Source of the DNA: Cyanodermella asteris
Lineage: Eukaryota > Ascomycota > Lecanoromycetes > Ostropales > Stictidaceae
Length of the DNA: 64,000 nt
NCBI GenBank assembly: GCA_900618795.1
Contig: UYJD01000011.1
Span: forward strand, 1 to 64,000
Reading direction: 5' to 3'
In this document: in pieces, positions 53,278 to 64,000 of the stretch
Numbering within the stretch: the first letter of the stretch is position 1
Layout of the letters: each line of letters starts with the position of its first letter
Notes under the pieces: model-generated
Seen by the model: the letters and a program-made list of their open reading frames with translations, nothing else
Told to the model about the DNA's origin: nothing
The model's database searches: none
Made by a program: the position numbers and the translations under genes

Positions 53278-54385
53278 TCAATGACATTCATGACAAATCG
53301 TGTTTTGTAGACGTGCAGCAACGTGGTATAATTGTACGTCCGCCATGTCCACGGTGAGACGGCTCAAAAGCAGACGGTACGAGCAAAGTATTATACACCT
53401 TGACAGGAAGATGGACTGGTACAGATCGTCAACATTCCTTGTAGGAGCCGCAGTCGACACGAAGAGGCCGGAGAAAGGCGCGAAGGCAAGACGGACTGTG
53501 CCGCAGCCTCCTGAACACGACAGTCTAGGGTGCTCACCCGCAAAGACACTGTAATTGTCCTCCCACAGAACACTTTGACTGCCGCATACGATTGGCATGT
53601 TCGTCGCAGCATTGGCCATTTCCTGAGTCGCCCAGACGCGATCCCAGTAGCGAACGCGACCGACTTCGCGGATCGCGAGTCCGATGCCGTTGCTAGCAAT
53701 CGTCGGAAACATCGCCTATGATACCGTCCTGCTGACTCGAGGATTGCTCCCGCATCTCATAAAAACGAGCAGCCAGTCGAAGAACCGTCTCAGTTGATTC
53801 ATTGTCTGGACCGAGAAAAGCAAAAAGATCCAACGCTGACCTGTGTCTGCGCCGCACTCGCTACACCATACGAGCCCGCTCATGTAGGTCGAACTTGATT
53901 GATACAGAGCGCATCGACCCAGAAACTTGAAGTCGACATCTGCCAAATTTCCAAGAACTTGATTGGCTCGCAAGGCCGCCTCGAGATTCTGACTTGTTCT
54001 CACCCGCTTCCCATTCACCATGACGTCTTTCGTATCAAGACGTGATCTCCATGTACAGCTGAGGGCGAGACAGCCGCCCCGTTTATATCTAGACACCAGT
54101 AAGTCCTCTTGAGACCCGCTCGCCGATGCCGATTCTCCGAGCGACCGCTTGAAGTCGCCGTCGGGAACCTTTTCGGGCCTAGCTGTTTTCCTGTTGCCGC
54201 TGCCAACGCGCATTTTGCGGATGTGTAGAGTCAAAAGGGAGGAATTCTCGCCAGGCTTGGATCAGAGAAGCGCTTTGGAGCGGGTATTGGTCGAGGCGGA
54301 GGCTGACAATTTCTGTGTCATCGGGCTCCGATTGAGGTTTGATGGAGGCGAGACGGATTCCTTCAGTGTCTGTGTCGATGGGCAT
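53278..54385 (-). pseudogene. HET-domain pseudogene
   Basis: Minus strand. The N-terminus starting at ATG 54385 (MPIDTDTEGIRLASIKPQ) is typical of HET proteins. The next piece (54234-53716 frame) has LALSCTWRSRLDTKDVMVNG, matching ALSYTWG with two substitutions, and NLEAALRANQ. The DNA at 53894-53921 encodes WVDALCINQ exactly, but one base out of register with that frame, so it is read as FLGRCALYQSS. Farther on, LDLFAFLGPDNESTETVLR and YWDRVWATQEM occur in two other frames, with in-frame stops between. At least three frame breaks make this non-functional. It lies next to the velvet-like array and is a separate locus from the HET gene at 30589-32784. Confidence 0.8.
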
Positions 54386-54950
54386 AGCCTTACTGGTCAG
54401 ACATGAATCACTGCTATGAGCTGTCTGCTAATGCTCATCTGTACGGAAAATCGTTCACCTTGTTTACATCTGTGTCCATAGTCTGGACCGCTGTCAAAAA
54501 CTTTGCGCGACGCGTATTTGCGTGTGCTGATTCGCAGATGTGGACGGAGGTCTGTGAAGCTTGAACAGCAACAAGTCAAAGCTACATAAGACTGCTATTG
54601 AGGTCAGGTCTCAATGCCTGGGCTGTGAGCTTGGGAAGACAGGCAGGTATACACGGTCAGAGAGGATACGCAAATTGTTTTATCGCCTGTACTGTCCGAA
54701 ATAGCTTGATACATGGAAAGCCTCCCCAACCCGCCAACTAGTCCGCCCACCTTAGAGCCTAAGAGATCCACGGGATTCGAAAGGCGACCAATTGTATGCG
54801 GGATTACTCATGTGCAAGGAAGAGGGAAGCATTATGTAAGACGATGCCACGCTAAGGCAACGCCATGCACACGCCAACACCATTCTCAAATCAGGAATTT
54901 ATTGGACGATGACCACCCTTCTATGAAGCAGATACCAAAGCTGGAATGAT
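54386..54950. other. Intergenic, no gene seen
   Basis: Between the HET pseudogene and the GH43 stop codon; no motif-bearing frame. Confidence 0.45.
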
Positions 54951-56516
54951 CTACGAGCTCTGAAATGAAAGCAATGCAACGCTCCCACGAAGGGCTTTTG
55001 TCGCGAAATTGAAGATGCCATATCGATATCCAGTGTACCAGTTCAGCGAAGTCGGCATGACCAAGGACGACCCAAGCGCCGTGAACGCTTGTCCATCAGT
55101 GCTGTACGAGAAAGACGCCTGCCGATTGCTGTTGACCATGGTGTTCATGCTCGTCGAGAGCCATATGGTACTCACAGAGGCGGCTAGGTCTGCGCTCGCA
55201 ACGACAGTACCTTTGCTGACAGTCACGAATTTTTGAGTGGAATCTTGTGTTGCGTTCGTGATCATCCGCACAGAATTTGTGGCCCCGTTCCGGAAGACCT
55301 CAATCCATGCACTTTGATCCCGGAACGCTGCCAGTCCAGCGCGGTCGCCGTCAGCCATATTCGTGATGTCGATCTGAACAGTTCCCTTGGGAGTCTTCCC
55401 GAATGTGCGGCGCGTCAGAGTGTTGTTGGCTCCGAAGATGTCATCCGTCACAGTTGCCGTGGACAAGGTCACCCTACCGGGGCTGAACTTGAACTTGCTA
55501 CGGTCAGGATTGAAGTTCCATTCCCATTCTGGAGACAGCCCAGAGCCGCTGAAGTCGTCTGTGCCAGTCGAATCGTACGGGCTGATTGACTGTACTGGAG
55601 ATTGGTACGAGGCTCCCCATGCATCGTTGACTTCGACCAGGGAAGGCCAACCGTCGGCCCAGGTAATCGGAGCCATGACAGGAATGCGACCGGAAGGAAA
55701 GTTCCAGCTGCAGGACATGAAGTACCACTGCCCATTGGGAGCTTCAACCAGGCTTCCCTGGTCGATCAGGCCACCACCAGGCATAGGTGAGCCGATGTGT
55801 TGCTGCAGAACCTTGGACGTCCATGGGCCCCAGACGCTCGATGCCCGCCAGATGTAGGTGATGCCCTGGGGTGCGTCGTCCAAGATGTAGTATGTGCCGT
55901 TGATCTTGTACAAGCGATTCCCCTCAATTCCTTGCTTCGGCAATGGGTCGCTGAAAATGACTTGTGTCTTGACCTGGCTGAGACCGTCGGCGGACAGTTG
56001 AGCCATCGATACGTTGGTTTTGCCATACGCCACGTATATTGTATCGTCGTCGTCGATCAACAGCCCACAGTCATAGTAGCAAGTGCCGCCAGGGAGCTTG
56101 CTGGCCAACGACCAGGGTCCGGTGACTGCAGGTGCGGTGAAGATGTAGGTGTTCCAGAAACCGATGCACCCGATCCAGTACCACAGGCCGTTGCTCTCCC
56201 GGTAGCGCATGGTCGATGCCCATATTCCACCTTCGTAGGCGTTCTGGCCCTGGTTCAGGAAGAAACCCGGTCCAAAGTCCAGAACTGGGACCGAGTGGCC
56301 TATCAGCTGCCAGCTGACTAGATCAGTCGACTTGAGGATGGGTGCTCCAGGTGACATCTGGAAGCTCGAGGCGGAGAAGTAGTAGGCATTGTCCGGACCA
56401 CGGAAGACATCGTTGTCTGGATAATCGGAGAAAATGAGCGGGTTGGTGTAATTGACGGCGAGGGCTGTTCCACAAAGGCCAAGCAATATCTGAAACATGC
56501 GGGCTGGTCGAATCAT
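54951..56516 (-). CDS. Secreted glycoside hydrolase family 43 (xylosidase/arabinofuranosidase-like)
   Basis: Single exon, 521 residues. A signal peptide (MIRPARMFQILLGLCGTALA) leads into a five-bladed propeller domain (about 21-310). The likely general base Asp is in FSDYPDNDVFRGPD, the pKa-modulating Asp in CYYDCGLLIDDDD (about 149) and the acid Glu in KQGIEGNRLYKING (about 198). A C-terminal beta-sandwich (about 325-521) follows, as in two-domain GH43 enzymes. Such enzymes release xylose or arabinose from plant hemicellulose outside the cell. A TATA element lies about 76 bases upstream of the ATG. Substrate specificity within GH43 cannot be set from sequence alone. Confidence 0.92.
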   Translation of the reverse strand: MIRPARMFQILLGLCGTALAVNYTNPLIFSDYPDNDVFRGPDNAYYFSASSFQMSPGAPILKSTDLVSWQLIGHSVPVLDFGPGFFLNQGQNAYEGGIWASTMRYRESNGLWYWIGCIGFWNTYIFTAPAVTGPWSLASKLPGGTCYYDCGLLIDDDDTIYVAYGKTNVSMAQLSADGLSQVKTQVIFSDPLPKQGIEGNRLYKINGTYYILDDAPQGITYIWRASSVWGPWTSKVLQQHIGSPMPGGGLIDQGSLVEAPNGQWYFMSCSWNFPSGRIPVMAPITWADGWPSLVEVNDAWGASYQSPVQSISPYDSTGTDDFSGSGLSPEWEWNFNPDRSKFKFSPGRVTLSTATVTDDIFGANNTLTRRTFGKTPKGTVQIDITNMADGDRAGLAAFRDQSAWIEVFRNGATNSVRMITNATQDSTQKFVTVSKGTVVASADLAASVSTIWLSTSMNTMVNSNRQASFSYSTDGQAFTALGSSLVMPTSLNWYTGYRYGIFNFATKALRGSVALLSFQSS

Positions 56517-56591
56517 CTTGACCGGGCAGTGATAGGATCACGGGAGACCGTTTGTGGATATGATGGGCATTGCGTGAAGTAAGTATTGGAA

Positions 56592-56598
56592 CTTTATA
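56592..56598 (-). promoter_or_regulatory. TATA box of GH43 gene
   Basis: TATAAAG on the minus strand, about 76 bases before the start codon at 56516. Confidence 0.5.
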
Positions 56599-57768
56599 CA
56601 CTTTCAAGAGCACGCGGCAACTGTCCCTGCATCTTTCCGGGAAATGAAGTCGATCTCGAGCGGGACCGTTTTCGTTTCTGTCCATGTAGCTCATTAAGCT
56701 TCCGGTGAACCAGTGGCGACAATTGACCCGCCCGGCTGAAGACGATTGAAGAAGGCGTAGGGAAGATCCCCACAACCTGTAGCAGAGCCGCGATGCATGT
56801 CGGCTTTCATCCAAGCCCCGGAAGCCGATCTTGTCCCAGAGACATGGTATGGTGATGTCAAGGTCGAAGCAGCACCGATTTTACGTGGGGATTCCACGTG
56901 CGACATCTTTGAAGGGTCAAAGCTCTCAACGTCGTATCGCGTCGCGATGCTTCCCCGTCCGATCCAGGCCCCGTCTGTCGGACTCAGCATACTGCCGTCG
57001 GGATATGTTCTCTCTGTGCTTCATGGTTGCCAGTATCCGGCGCGTGCTACTTCCTTACAACCTGTGGCCGGCCTCGCCGACAAGCCCATCTGATCTCGAA
57101 ACCTCAACGCGAAACCGATGTGACATGCCGGTCGCAACGTAACATGATTCCTGTCCAAGCTTTTACCAAGCTTTGCCCAGCTTCCACCCGCCGGACGGGA
57201 AATAACCCTGTCAAATGGATAAATCCTCATGTAACGCGGAGTCGCGCTTCAGCTGATGAAACGGGGATGACCAGGCGCAGCCGTGGAAGGGTCCCCAGAA
57301 ACCCGTATCTGTTCCCTTTGACAGTGCTTCGAAGACCTGAGAACACAGGCTCCGGCGATACTGATTCCTTAGATTATCAAGGCTCAGCCCTGTTTCATCT
57401 GAAATCCTCAGGCGGCTACGACGTACGCCGCTGCCAAAGACATCATGATACGACTTCCACACAGACGCCGAAGTGCCGATTCTGTGTCATTGTCATCTTC
57501 GTCGCTACGAGACCGGTGTCGTCCACCAAGTTGTTTTCAAAGATAGGAAGAGGCGTAGTCAACAGCATGTTAACAAATCTGTATAAAGGCGTATCTCTTT
57601 CCCTCCATTCATGTAATTGAACATACACAACTTGAACAATCACTTCATTCTCACTTACCTGGCATTTGGTCCAGATTTATCTTGAGCTTTTCGTCTTCTT
57701 CCCTTTGACCAGTCCAAAACAAACACGAGCCGAGCAATTTGAATCGAGATTCTCACGCCTTCTTCATT
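56599..57768. other. Divergent intergenic region between two secreted-protein genes
   Basis: No gene supported in 1.2 kb. A TATAAAG element at 57582-57588 lies about 187 bases before the ATG at 57769, followed by a C/T-rich leader. Confidence 0.5.
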
Positions 57769-58376
57769 ATGGTTGCCTCTTCCACACTCGTCCTTGCCTT
57801 GGCAAGCCTGTTCAGCACCCAGTCCCTCGCTGCCGCTCTTCCAGCAGAGAACATCGTCGCCCGCGGCGGCGGCTACCCAGCGTCAAACCCACCCGGCGTG
57901 ACCTGCTACAACACCTGGGAGACGGTCACCAACGACGTAAGTCGAACATTGCTGCTCATTTCAAGCAAACACAAGACTGACCTGTTTTTACTAGCCCGTC
58001 GTCCAGTACTGGTACGTGGTCGTCAAGGACGCCGGCAACGCCATCAAGGCTGACCGAGTGTGGTAAGTGTCTCGCGAATACATCTCTCATACAAAGCTGA
58101 TTCGCCTCGAGGAACCATCTTAACCTGAATGGCTGTGCTCCCACCGAGAACAAGTACCACGTCGAACCGAGCATCAACGGTGCTGCCCTCACGTTCCACA
58201 CGAGCGAGGCTTGCACGGCGGCTCGTGTCTCCCACGCTCTTCGATCGGGATCGGACCCGGCGATGAACATTGCTTGTGCTTACACGGGCAAGGAGGCACC
58301 GAACGCTGGCGAGGCTGGGGCTACTGCTGTAGACAGCGCTCTTGAAGGGATCTTGGAGGGTCTGAAAGGACTGTAG
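57769..58376 (+). CDS. Small secreted protein with four cysteines
   Basis: Three exons, 57769-57936, 57995-58062 and 58112-58376, with introns of 58 and 49 nt (both donors GTAAGT); 166 residues. The start at 57769 gives a clean signal peptide (VASSTLVLALASLFSTQSLA). An in-frame ATG at 57739 would spoil it. A pro-like segment ending VARGGG follows, then a mature domain with VTCYNTWETVTN, QYWYVVVKDAGNAIKADRVW, NLNGCAP, SEACTAARV and IACAYTG. The four Cys could form two disulfides. The C-terminus is Ala/Gly/Leu-rich. No family recognised. Size, Cys content and secretion would fit an effector or cell-surface protein, but no function is assigned. Confidence 0.8.
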
Positions 58377-60568
58377 AGGTGGTGTTTGAGCTCCTCTTCA
58401 TATCACTTGGGTCTTCTGGAAAGACCGTTTTCAAATTTTGTATTACTAGCATTCGGACGAAAGCGGTCCATTGAATGAGCAGAACATGCCATCTCAATAT
58501 TGCTCCACAGTATCTCACGACATGTTGCTGTCTGTGCAGAGCGCGTCCATCCTTGCATCGATCTCATTACGGGCACCATATGCCTATGCTCACCACTGTA
58601 TTGGACACATCCTCATCGTTTCCGCAATCAATTTTCCCGCCCATTCGGTCCTTCTCCCTTCATTACCACCTCAAAGCATGGCACCACTCGACCAAACCCA
58701 GCCAAAATATCCCAAACATCACACCCTATGGCTGAACCCCCGGCCGTAGTACCATGTAACACCGACAAGGTCGAGGCAAGCTTACTCGACGAGCTGAGAC
58801 CAGCAACTGTCCCCGAACCCGCTGCTGCGGTCGCCGGCGGTGCGGCCAGGTTCGCCAGATAGGTATTGTGCAGGCAGTTGACGGGGAGGGAGCCAGATGT
58901 ACCGTACTTCGGTCTGCGAAAAGCAACTTGACGAGAGGATGAAATCTCATTTACGTTTGAATCTTCTTGGGCCTGCAAGAATAGAGCTATGGCAGAAATT
59001 AGGTCTCTATCCAGGCACTTGGCAGCGGTGGGGAACAATCATGTTCGCGTGAGCATGAGCGCCATGCCTTGGAGGAGCTAAACTGCAGTGGATCTAGCAA
59101 ATTTTGTGCGGCCGGTAAATCAGGTCACCTCTTTGACAGCGAAGCGTCGAGCAATCTCAAGTGGAATCTCGGTGGATCCTAACCTCTCATTGTAGTGAGA
59201 CGGAATGGTCGGGCCTCTGGGTGATATGCCGCCCGGACCAAGGAAGTCCTAGCGCTTTGGATGATGCAGGTGGTGTCTATCCATCGAACCCCAAAAAGAT
59301 TGAGGTACTCGAGCTCACTAATGCCGTTCCAGCAGCTTCGTCATCGAGAGGCCCATGCTCCAGGTGTCACAGCACTGTTGCCCGCCCTTTCTGACCCTGC
59401 AAGACGCCACCCAAGGGCAACTTGACAATTCGATTGCCGGAGAACACGGCATTGTGCTTCAATTGCGAAGAGTAGAGAGAGTGTCGAGACTACTGAGCCT
59501 GTTCGAGCAGCTTTGCCATCATGAAACACGTGCACACGACCACGCAAGACTATTCAGCCGAATCTGGTGAAGACTCCCGATTCACCAAAGGTGCGGACTC
59601 GCACATCGAATATTTCGAGTGCTCTCGAATTTAATCGGGTATGTAAGGCTGATCAATTACCAAACTCTGTTCGCTCTCTCGAGGTAAGCGCCGGGCCGCA
59701 TTCGATCATGGCATTCGGGGAGCGCGACCAAGATCCGAGAATAGCGGTGTCTAACTTAAGCCATGAACACCATTCGAGCAGACCAGGCCGTGTTGAAAAC
59801 TTCACAAAGCTCATATTGAAGCCCAGCTACTACTCTCATGTGTTGTAGTGTAAGAGGCATTGTCGTTGTTCATCTTTGTCAGATGCAGAACGACGTCATA
59901 ACAGCAGCCGAGAGTCCTCACCAACCCGAATAATAAATCCGGGCCGAAAGAGGCTTAAACGATCTCCACCGTCCTCGTGTTCGACGTTTACAGCCTCAAC
60001 TGTAGAACTTTGAAGTACGAAGATCCTCGGCAGTAACGGCTCCTTAATACAAAAGCGGACAAGGGAATGTAGCACATGTCCCACAGACAATGCTTTGAGG
60101 ATTGAGTCGCTGACGTTGCTCAAACATACCTACTACCTACATTCGTGCTTTCATCAAAGCCGCCGAGATTTTAGCTTTGTTAATCAGGATTCACACCAGC
60201 CTCACAAGTGGAGACTTGCCGAGTGTTGATCGGCGACATGTTGCTCATGTTGTGTTCCTGTCCACAGAAAGTGGTCAAGCATTGACGTGGCCAGCACTTA
60301 ACTTCAGGTTGAAGTCCTCAATACCACCCCAAAAGGAATCGTGATCGGATGTTCGTGATCATGAAGATCGAAACTTGCAGCCCACGAGGATCGGGAATTC
60401 TCAGTTCCTGCCTCACGAACACAATGCATATATAAGACTCTACGTAGTCTCCCCATTTCAGTCACTTCTCACCCATCGAGCAGCTTTCTCAATCAAGACA
60501 AACCCCTCCAAACCCCCCATCCTCGAAACCGCTCAATTACCAGTCTTAATAAATCATCCAAAAAAAAA
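58377..60568. other. 2.2-kb intergenic region
   Basis: No motif-bearing frame. A TATATAA element at 60429-60435, about 135 bases before the ATG at 60569, serves the next locus. Confidence 0.5.
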
Positions 60569-60882
60569 ATGCCTTCCTTCGCAACCACCATCATTGCCGC
60601 CGCCACGGGCCTCGCCTCCCTCAGCCTGGCCGCGCCCACCACCCGACGCTGCGATACGGCTTCTTCGGGACGGATGGCGAGGTCGAGCGGTTCGTGGTGG
60701 GCGGCGACGGGTTGCTTGCGGTGAGCGGTGGGGGTCCGGGTGCGAACACTTTTTACTTGTGCCCGGAATATGTGGATTACGATCATGAGGGATACCCGAC
60801 CGTGAGCATCATTGGTGATTACTCGGCTGTGCCGGCTGATTCGTGCTGCGCTGCCATCACACTGAAGAGGAGCTATGCCTAG
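60569..60882 (+). pseudogene. Small secreted protein gene with a frameshift
   Basis: ATG 60569 (after nine A residues) opens a good signal peptide (PSFATTIIAAATGLASLSLA) and TTRRC. That frame then ends at TGA 60722 after 51 codons. In another frame, from about 60650, protein-like sequence continues to a stop at 60882: YGFFGTDGEVERFVVGGDGL, NTFYLCPEYVDYDHEGYPTV, CCAAITLKRSYA. The Cys and aromatic pattern looks like a genuine mature secreted domain. No GT-AG intron joins the two frames sensibly, so a single-base indel near 60650 is likely, either a real mutation or a sequencing error. Confidence 0.6.
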
Positions 60883-61016
60883 GTTGCACTAGGTCGTGAT
60901 GCATGATTGTCAGAAACAGATGAGGATGGGAGGGAGGTGCACATGGAGTGAGAGAGCTTCGCTTGTAGATAGGTAATGCCGCTAATACAATGAAACACAA
61001 GATTACGGCCACATCA

Positions 61017-61026
61017 CCCCCCCCCC
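61017..61026. repeat. C10 homopolymer
   Basis: Ten consecutive C residues downstream of the frameshifted secreted protein; homopolymers are error-prone, which matters for judging nearby indels. Confidence 0.85.
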
Positions 61027-61169
61027 TCCCAGTTCAAGTTCAACCTAGCCGGAACATCTAATATAAATTGGTGCTCTATTCATTATGATACTCGTACAGA
61101 TGCTTTCGCCAAACTCATCTTCTCCGTGTCATTGCCAGGACATCGCCCCCATTCCGAGCCATGACCATC

Positions 61170-62301
61170 TTAACACGCCGCTTCGGCCGCAATCTGCACC
61201 TGCGCACAACTCGAATCGAACCCAGTGTCAACCACCCCATCCACAATCACCCCGTCCCCGGAACTCGCTGGACAAGTCTGGAAGACTTCGGTCCCATACA
61301 CGAACCCCATCCACCCCTTACAGCTAAACGCCCCGACAATATTCGCGCTGCTGCCGCCAATGCTGCAGAACAGCGCGTGTTCGCCAAAGTCGGCGGCCCC
61401 GCTGCCGTCCTGGTACGGGGGCAGCTGGGTCCTGTCCCCGGCATAGATGCCCGATCCGGAACCCGGGTAGCTGGCCCAGACGTTGTTGTTGGCACCGGCG
61501 TCGACGGACCGGTAGACCTGGCCGTTGGGGTAGAGACGGAACTTGGTCGCGTCGGATGCGGAGGAGGCGCCAAAGTGCGCTTGGGAATCGAACGTGAGGT
61601 AATTTCCCGAGGTGCCGACGGGGCCGGAGACGGCGCGGAGGAAGAAGTCGGAGCAGGTTGCGGGAGCGGAGGGGGTGGTGGTGCCCATGCTGGTGGCGGT
61701 CACGGTCACGGTTGTCGGGGTACCTGTGACGGTGGCGTAGCTGGTGATGCCGGCGCAGGAGCAGGCGGACGAGTAGCGGGCCGGGTTGCTGCACGCGCTC
61801 GCGACGTAAGGCTGTAGGCTTGGGGCGGCCGCGGTGGCTGTCGTCACGGCTCTTTTGAAGTCGCCAGTGTCGGTGCGCCTGAAGAAGGTCACGGTTTCAC
61901 CGTCCTGGCTAGTGTCTACGATTGGGGTTGTTGTGGGTGCTGCTGTGGCGGAAGCATATTGGGTTACTGTCACGGTAGGTCTGGGTAGATGTCAGCCTTC
62001 CTGGATAGCCTATCCTCAGATCCTGTATATGGATTCGTACCCTGCGACGCTCTTTTGGAAGTACGATTGGCAATCGGCTGATGCTTGGGGGGCTTTTGGG
62101 CTGATGTTGGATGCAGTTGCGCGAACCTGTGGAGGAGCATCGTCAGTCCGTCACTCCTAGCTTCATGATGACACTTGATCAAGGACTTACTGCTCGCAGA
62201 CAGTTGTCGGCATTGCAGGTCGGAGCTCTCCCGAGAAGATTGCCAGGGGCAGCGAGGACCACAGGTGCCAGTAGGGCCGAGTAGAGAAAGTTGGGATGCA
62301 T
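61170..62301 (-). CDS. Secreted Thr-rich protein with C-terminal beta domain
   Basis: Three exons, 62301-62191, 62126-62041 and 61980-61170, with introns of 64 and 60 nt (donors GTAAGT and GTACGA); 335 residues. A signal peptide (MHPNFLYSALLAPVVLAA) is followed by CNADNCLRAVRATAS, a Cys motif common at the N-terminus of fungal extracellular proteins. A Thr/Ser/Ala-rich spacer (TVTVTQYASATAAPTTTP) likely carries O-glycans. A second Cys segment (CSNPARYSSACSC) precedes a beta-rich C-terminal domain with FGASSASDATKFRL, NNNVWASYPG and FSCKGWMGFVYGTEVFQTCP. Probably cell-wall associated or fully secreted; specific function unknown. Confidence 0.82.
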
Positions 62302-63363
62302 GTCGATTTCACCTCCAAAACGGTAAATTCAGGAACGCTGGAAATGAGGCAAAATCAATAATCTATCAACAGAGTACTGAAAAGATCTAGACAGCTCGTG
62401 ACGAACAAGGAGAAACGCAAAGACGGCGAACATCTTCAAGCTTAAGTACAACCAAAGAGCACATCCGGACACGACAGCCAGCCTGGGCAAACCACGGAGC
62501 TGAGCTTCCAGATCAAATCCATGCTTTCGGCATCGCCGCATCAGCTCGAGCAAGCTACCTCGTGGCTTCGAGAAGAACCCAATCGCGTGGTACTCGGAAC
62601 GCTGGGCAGATGTGTGTGGAAGTTGTGGTCGAGCAAGTAAACACGGCGTCGATTTGCCGTAAGCGGCACAAGCTCCCCTCGGGGCTTTACTATACGATCG
62701 CGTTTGGGCGAGCGAGTACGCTGTGTTCTCGAGGGTAAGACTTTCGCTTGAGCGAATGAAAAGGCACTACTTGCCGGGCCAGTCCAGCCGTGGCGTCGTG
62801 CGTGGCTGGCTGAGCGTCCAGGCACGGCGGCCCAGGATTGGGCCAGAACCCCTACCACGAGAATCCTCGAAAAACTTCTTGATGGACTGATGGCATTTTG
62901 CAGGTGTCCTGTAGAGTAGAAACAAGAAGAGAGCTGTGATGCAGGTATGGAAAGCTTCGTGTAGCTTGTCTGAGACATTGTGTGTCAGTCGGATCGTCGC
63001 CTGCGTCTCAAAGTGAGACTGGAATTGTCCCAGAAGAACCTGTGGACTAGTCACTCACAGGGACACCCGGAGGCGGCTCGACCGTCGTTCCTGGATCGAA
63101 TCCAGATCGTCGGGTGGACATTCTGTTCAGGCTTTGGGACTATCCGCGTTTGTCGCTTAGCAATTCACGCCTCCGATATCGTTTGGACTGTGTATGTTTC
63201 TTTGCTCAAGTCTGTTCACTGCGACTCGTACACCACATTCTCTAGGAGCAGTTGCCAAGTTGGCTGACTGCTCAAAACCGAATGCTATCTTCTGCTTCAA
63301 TGAACATGACCCTGCGGAATTGCCCAGATCTGATACTTTGCTACCGGAAGCCATGATAAACAC
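62302..63363. other. Intergenic, no gene seen
   Basis: Space upstream of the secreted protein and downstream of the permease. Only unsupported short frames. Confidence 0.45.
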
Positions 63364-64000
63364 CTATCCTTGAGCCGTTCTTTCCTTCCTCGCACTACCC
63401 TCGCTCCCATCCGTCTTCGCACCTAAGCCTACCTCACCCTCCATATCCCCCGGCCTCAAAACAACCGGTAGCCCATCCGCTTCCAACTCAATCTGCCTAA
63501 TCGGGCCCGCATACGTCTTTCTCGCAAAAAGCACCCAGGTTCCCAAACTCCACACCGCCACAATGCCCACCGCGACCGGCGCATAATTCAATGTCTGACT
63601 ATCCACAGGATTCAACTCCGGCAGACAAAACACAATCAAAATGAAGGCAACCCAACAAACCGCCACGGCCGCGACAGGCCGGCTCGCCCAGCCGAGATTG
63701 AATGGCCCCTTATGGCTGGCGAACGAACGATGCCAGATCAGGCCTTCGAGGATGGGGAGTGCGTAGGAGATGTAGAGGCCGATGGTGGCGATGGAGGTCG
63801 CGGCCGTGAACGCGACCGAAGATCCGAGAGACGGAAGAGCGAGGCAGAAGGCCAGGAACACGGCGAGCCAGATTGTACGTGCGGGGGCTTGGGTACGGAG
63901 TTCGATGTGCGCGAACCAGGAGGGTATTCCCTTGTCGCGCGCGAACGCGAACATCATTCTCGAATTCGATGTCAGGGAAAACAAACCACAATGCCAGACA
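63364..64000 (-). CDS. Amino-acid/choline permease (APC family), C-terminal part
   Basis: The frame is open to the right edge, so the 5' part lies outside. The visible ~210 residues include SLTSNSRMMFAFARDKGIP, the loop typical of fungal GABA/choline-type permeases. Helices follow (IWLAVFLAFCLALPSLG, FTAATSIATIGLYISYALPI, PVAAVAVCWVAFILIVFCLP and VAVGIVAVWSLGTWVLFA). NPVDSQTLNYAPVAVG precedes the last helix and an acidic cytosolic tail closes the protein. Members import amino acids, GABA or choline by proton symport at the plasma membrane. The exact substrate cannot be told. Confidence 0.88.
   Translation of the reverse strand, partial: VWHCGLFSLTSNSRMMFAFARDKGIPSWFAHIELRTQAPARTIWLAVFLAFCLALPSLGSSVAFTAATSIATIGLYISYALPILEGLIWHRSFASHKGPFNLGWASRPVAAVAVCWVAFILIVFCLPELNPVDSQTLNYAPVAVGIVAVWSLGTWVLFARKTYAGPIRQIELEADGLPVVLRPGDMEGEVGLGAKTDGSEGSARKERTAQG

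Overview
The window looks like nuclear DNA from a filamentous ascomycete, most plausibly a Dothideomycete. The evidence is short GT-AG introns (about 45-60 nt), HET-domain genes, a Zn(II)2Cys6 regulator, a secreted GH43 enzyme, small secreted proteins, a fungal-type cytochrome P450, the ribosome-biogenesis factor SDA1, and kilobase-scale intergenic spaces. I saw no bacterial or viral features and no clear tRNA or rRNA gene. The family-level placement is inference.

Region 1 (0-10.2 kb) is accessory and decayed. It holds protein-like reading frames broken by in-frame stops, a 14-unit 24-bp repeat (octapeptide) at 2560-2895, and two diverged paralogs on the minus strand (about 3.7-5.6 kb and 7.4-8.9 kb). 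An 88-bp tandem duplication lies at 9223-9398, and a 12-bp minisatellite at about 9563-10100. Several stops sit where a single C-to-T change would restore Gln or Arg, as expected from RIP-like mutation or cytosine deamination.

Region 2 (10.3-14.6 kb) carries intact genes: an acyl-protein thioesterase, a small PIP-kinase-like protein and an acyl-CoA dehydrogenase. An 8.4-kb stretch without a convincing gene follows (14.65-23.0 kb), ending at a Zn2Cys6 transcription factor (23.0-25.5 kb).

Region 3 (26.9-41.8 kb) has a basic low-complexity protein, an MDR-family oxidoreductase, a HET-domain gene with an in-frame TGA, a frameshifted aminoglycoside-phosphotransferase-like pseudogene, an MFS transporter, SDA1, and a TRIP4/Rqt4-like zinc-finger protein transcribed divergently from SDA1.

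Region 4 (42.3-54.4 kb) begins with a cytochrome P450 pseudogene and a TMCO4-like membrane hydrolase. After a 25-N assembly gap comes a same-strand array of four related genes (48.7-53.1 kb) of no family I recognise. Their repeated beta-sandwich-like module has a spacing reminiscent of the velvet domain. A frameshifted HET pseudogene closes this region.

Region 5 (54.9-64 kb) is secretion-oriented: a GH43 glycosidase, a four-cysteine small secreted protein, a frameshifted small secreted protein, a Thr-rich secreted protein, and the C-terminal part of an amino-acid permease running off the right edge. The window mixes conserved housekeeping genes with at least six broken genes, which suggests accessory segments interspersed with core genome.
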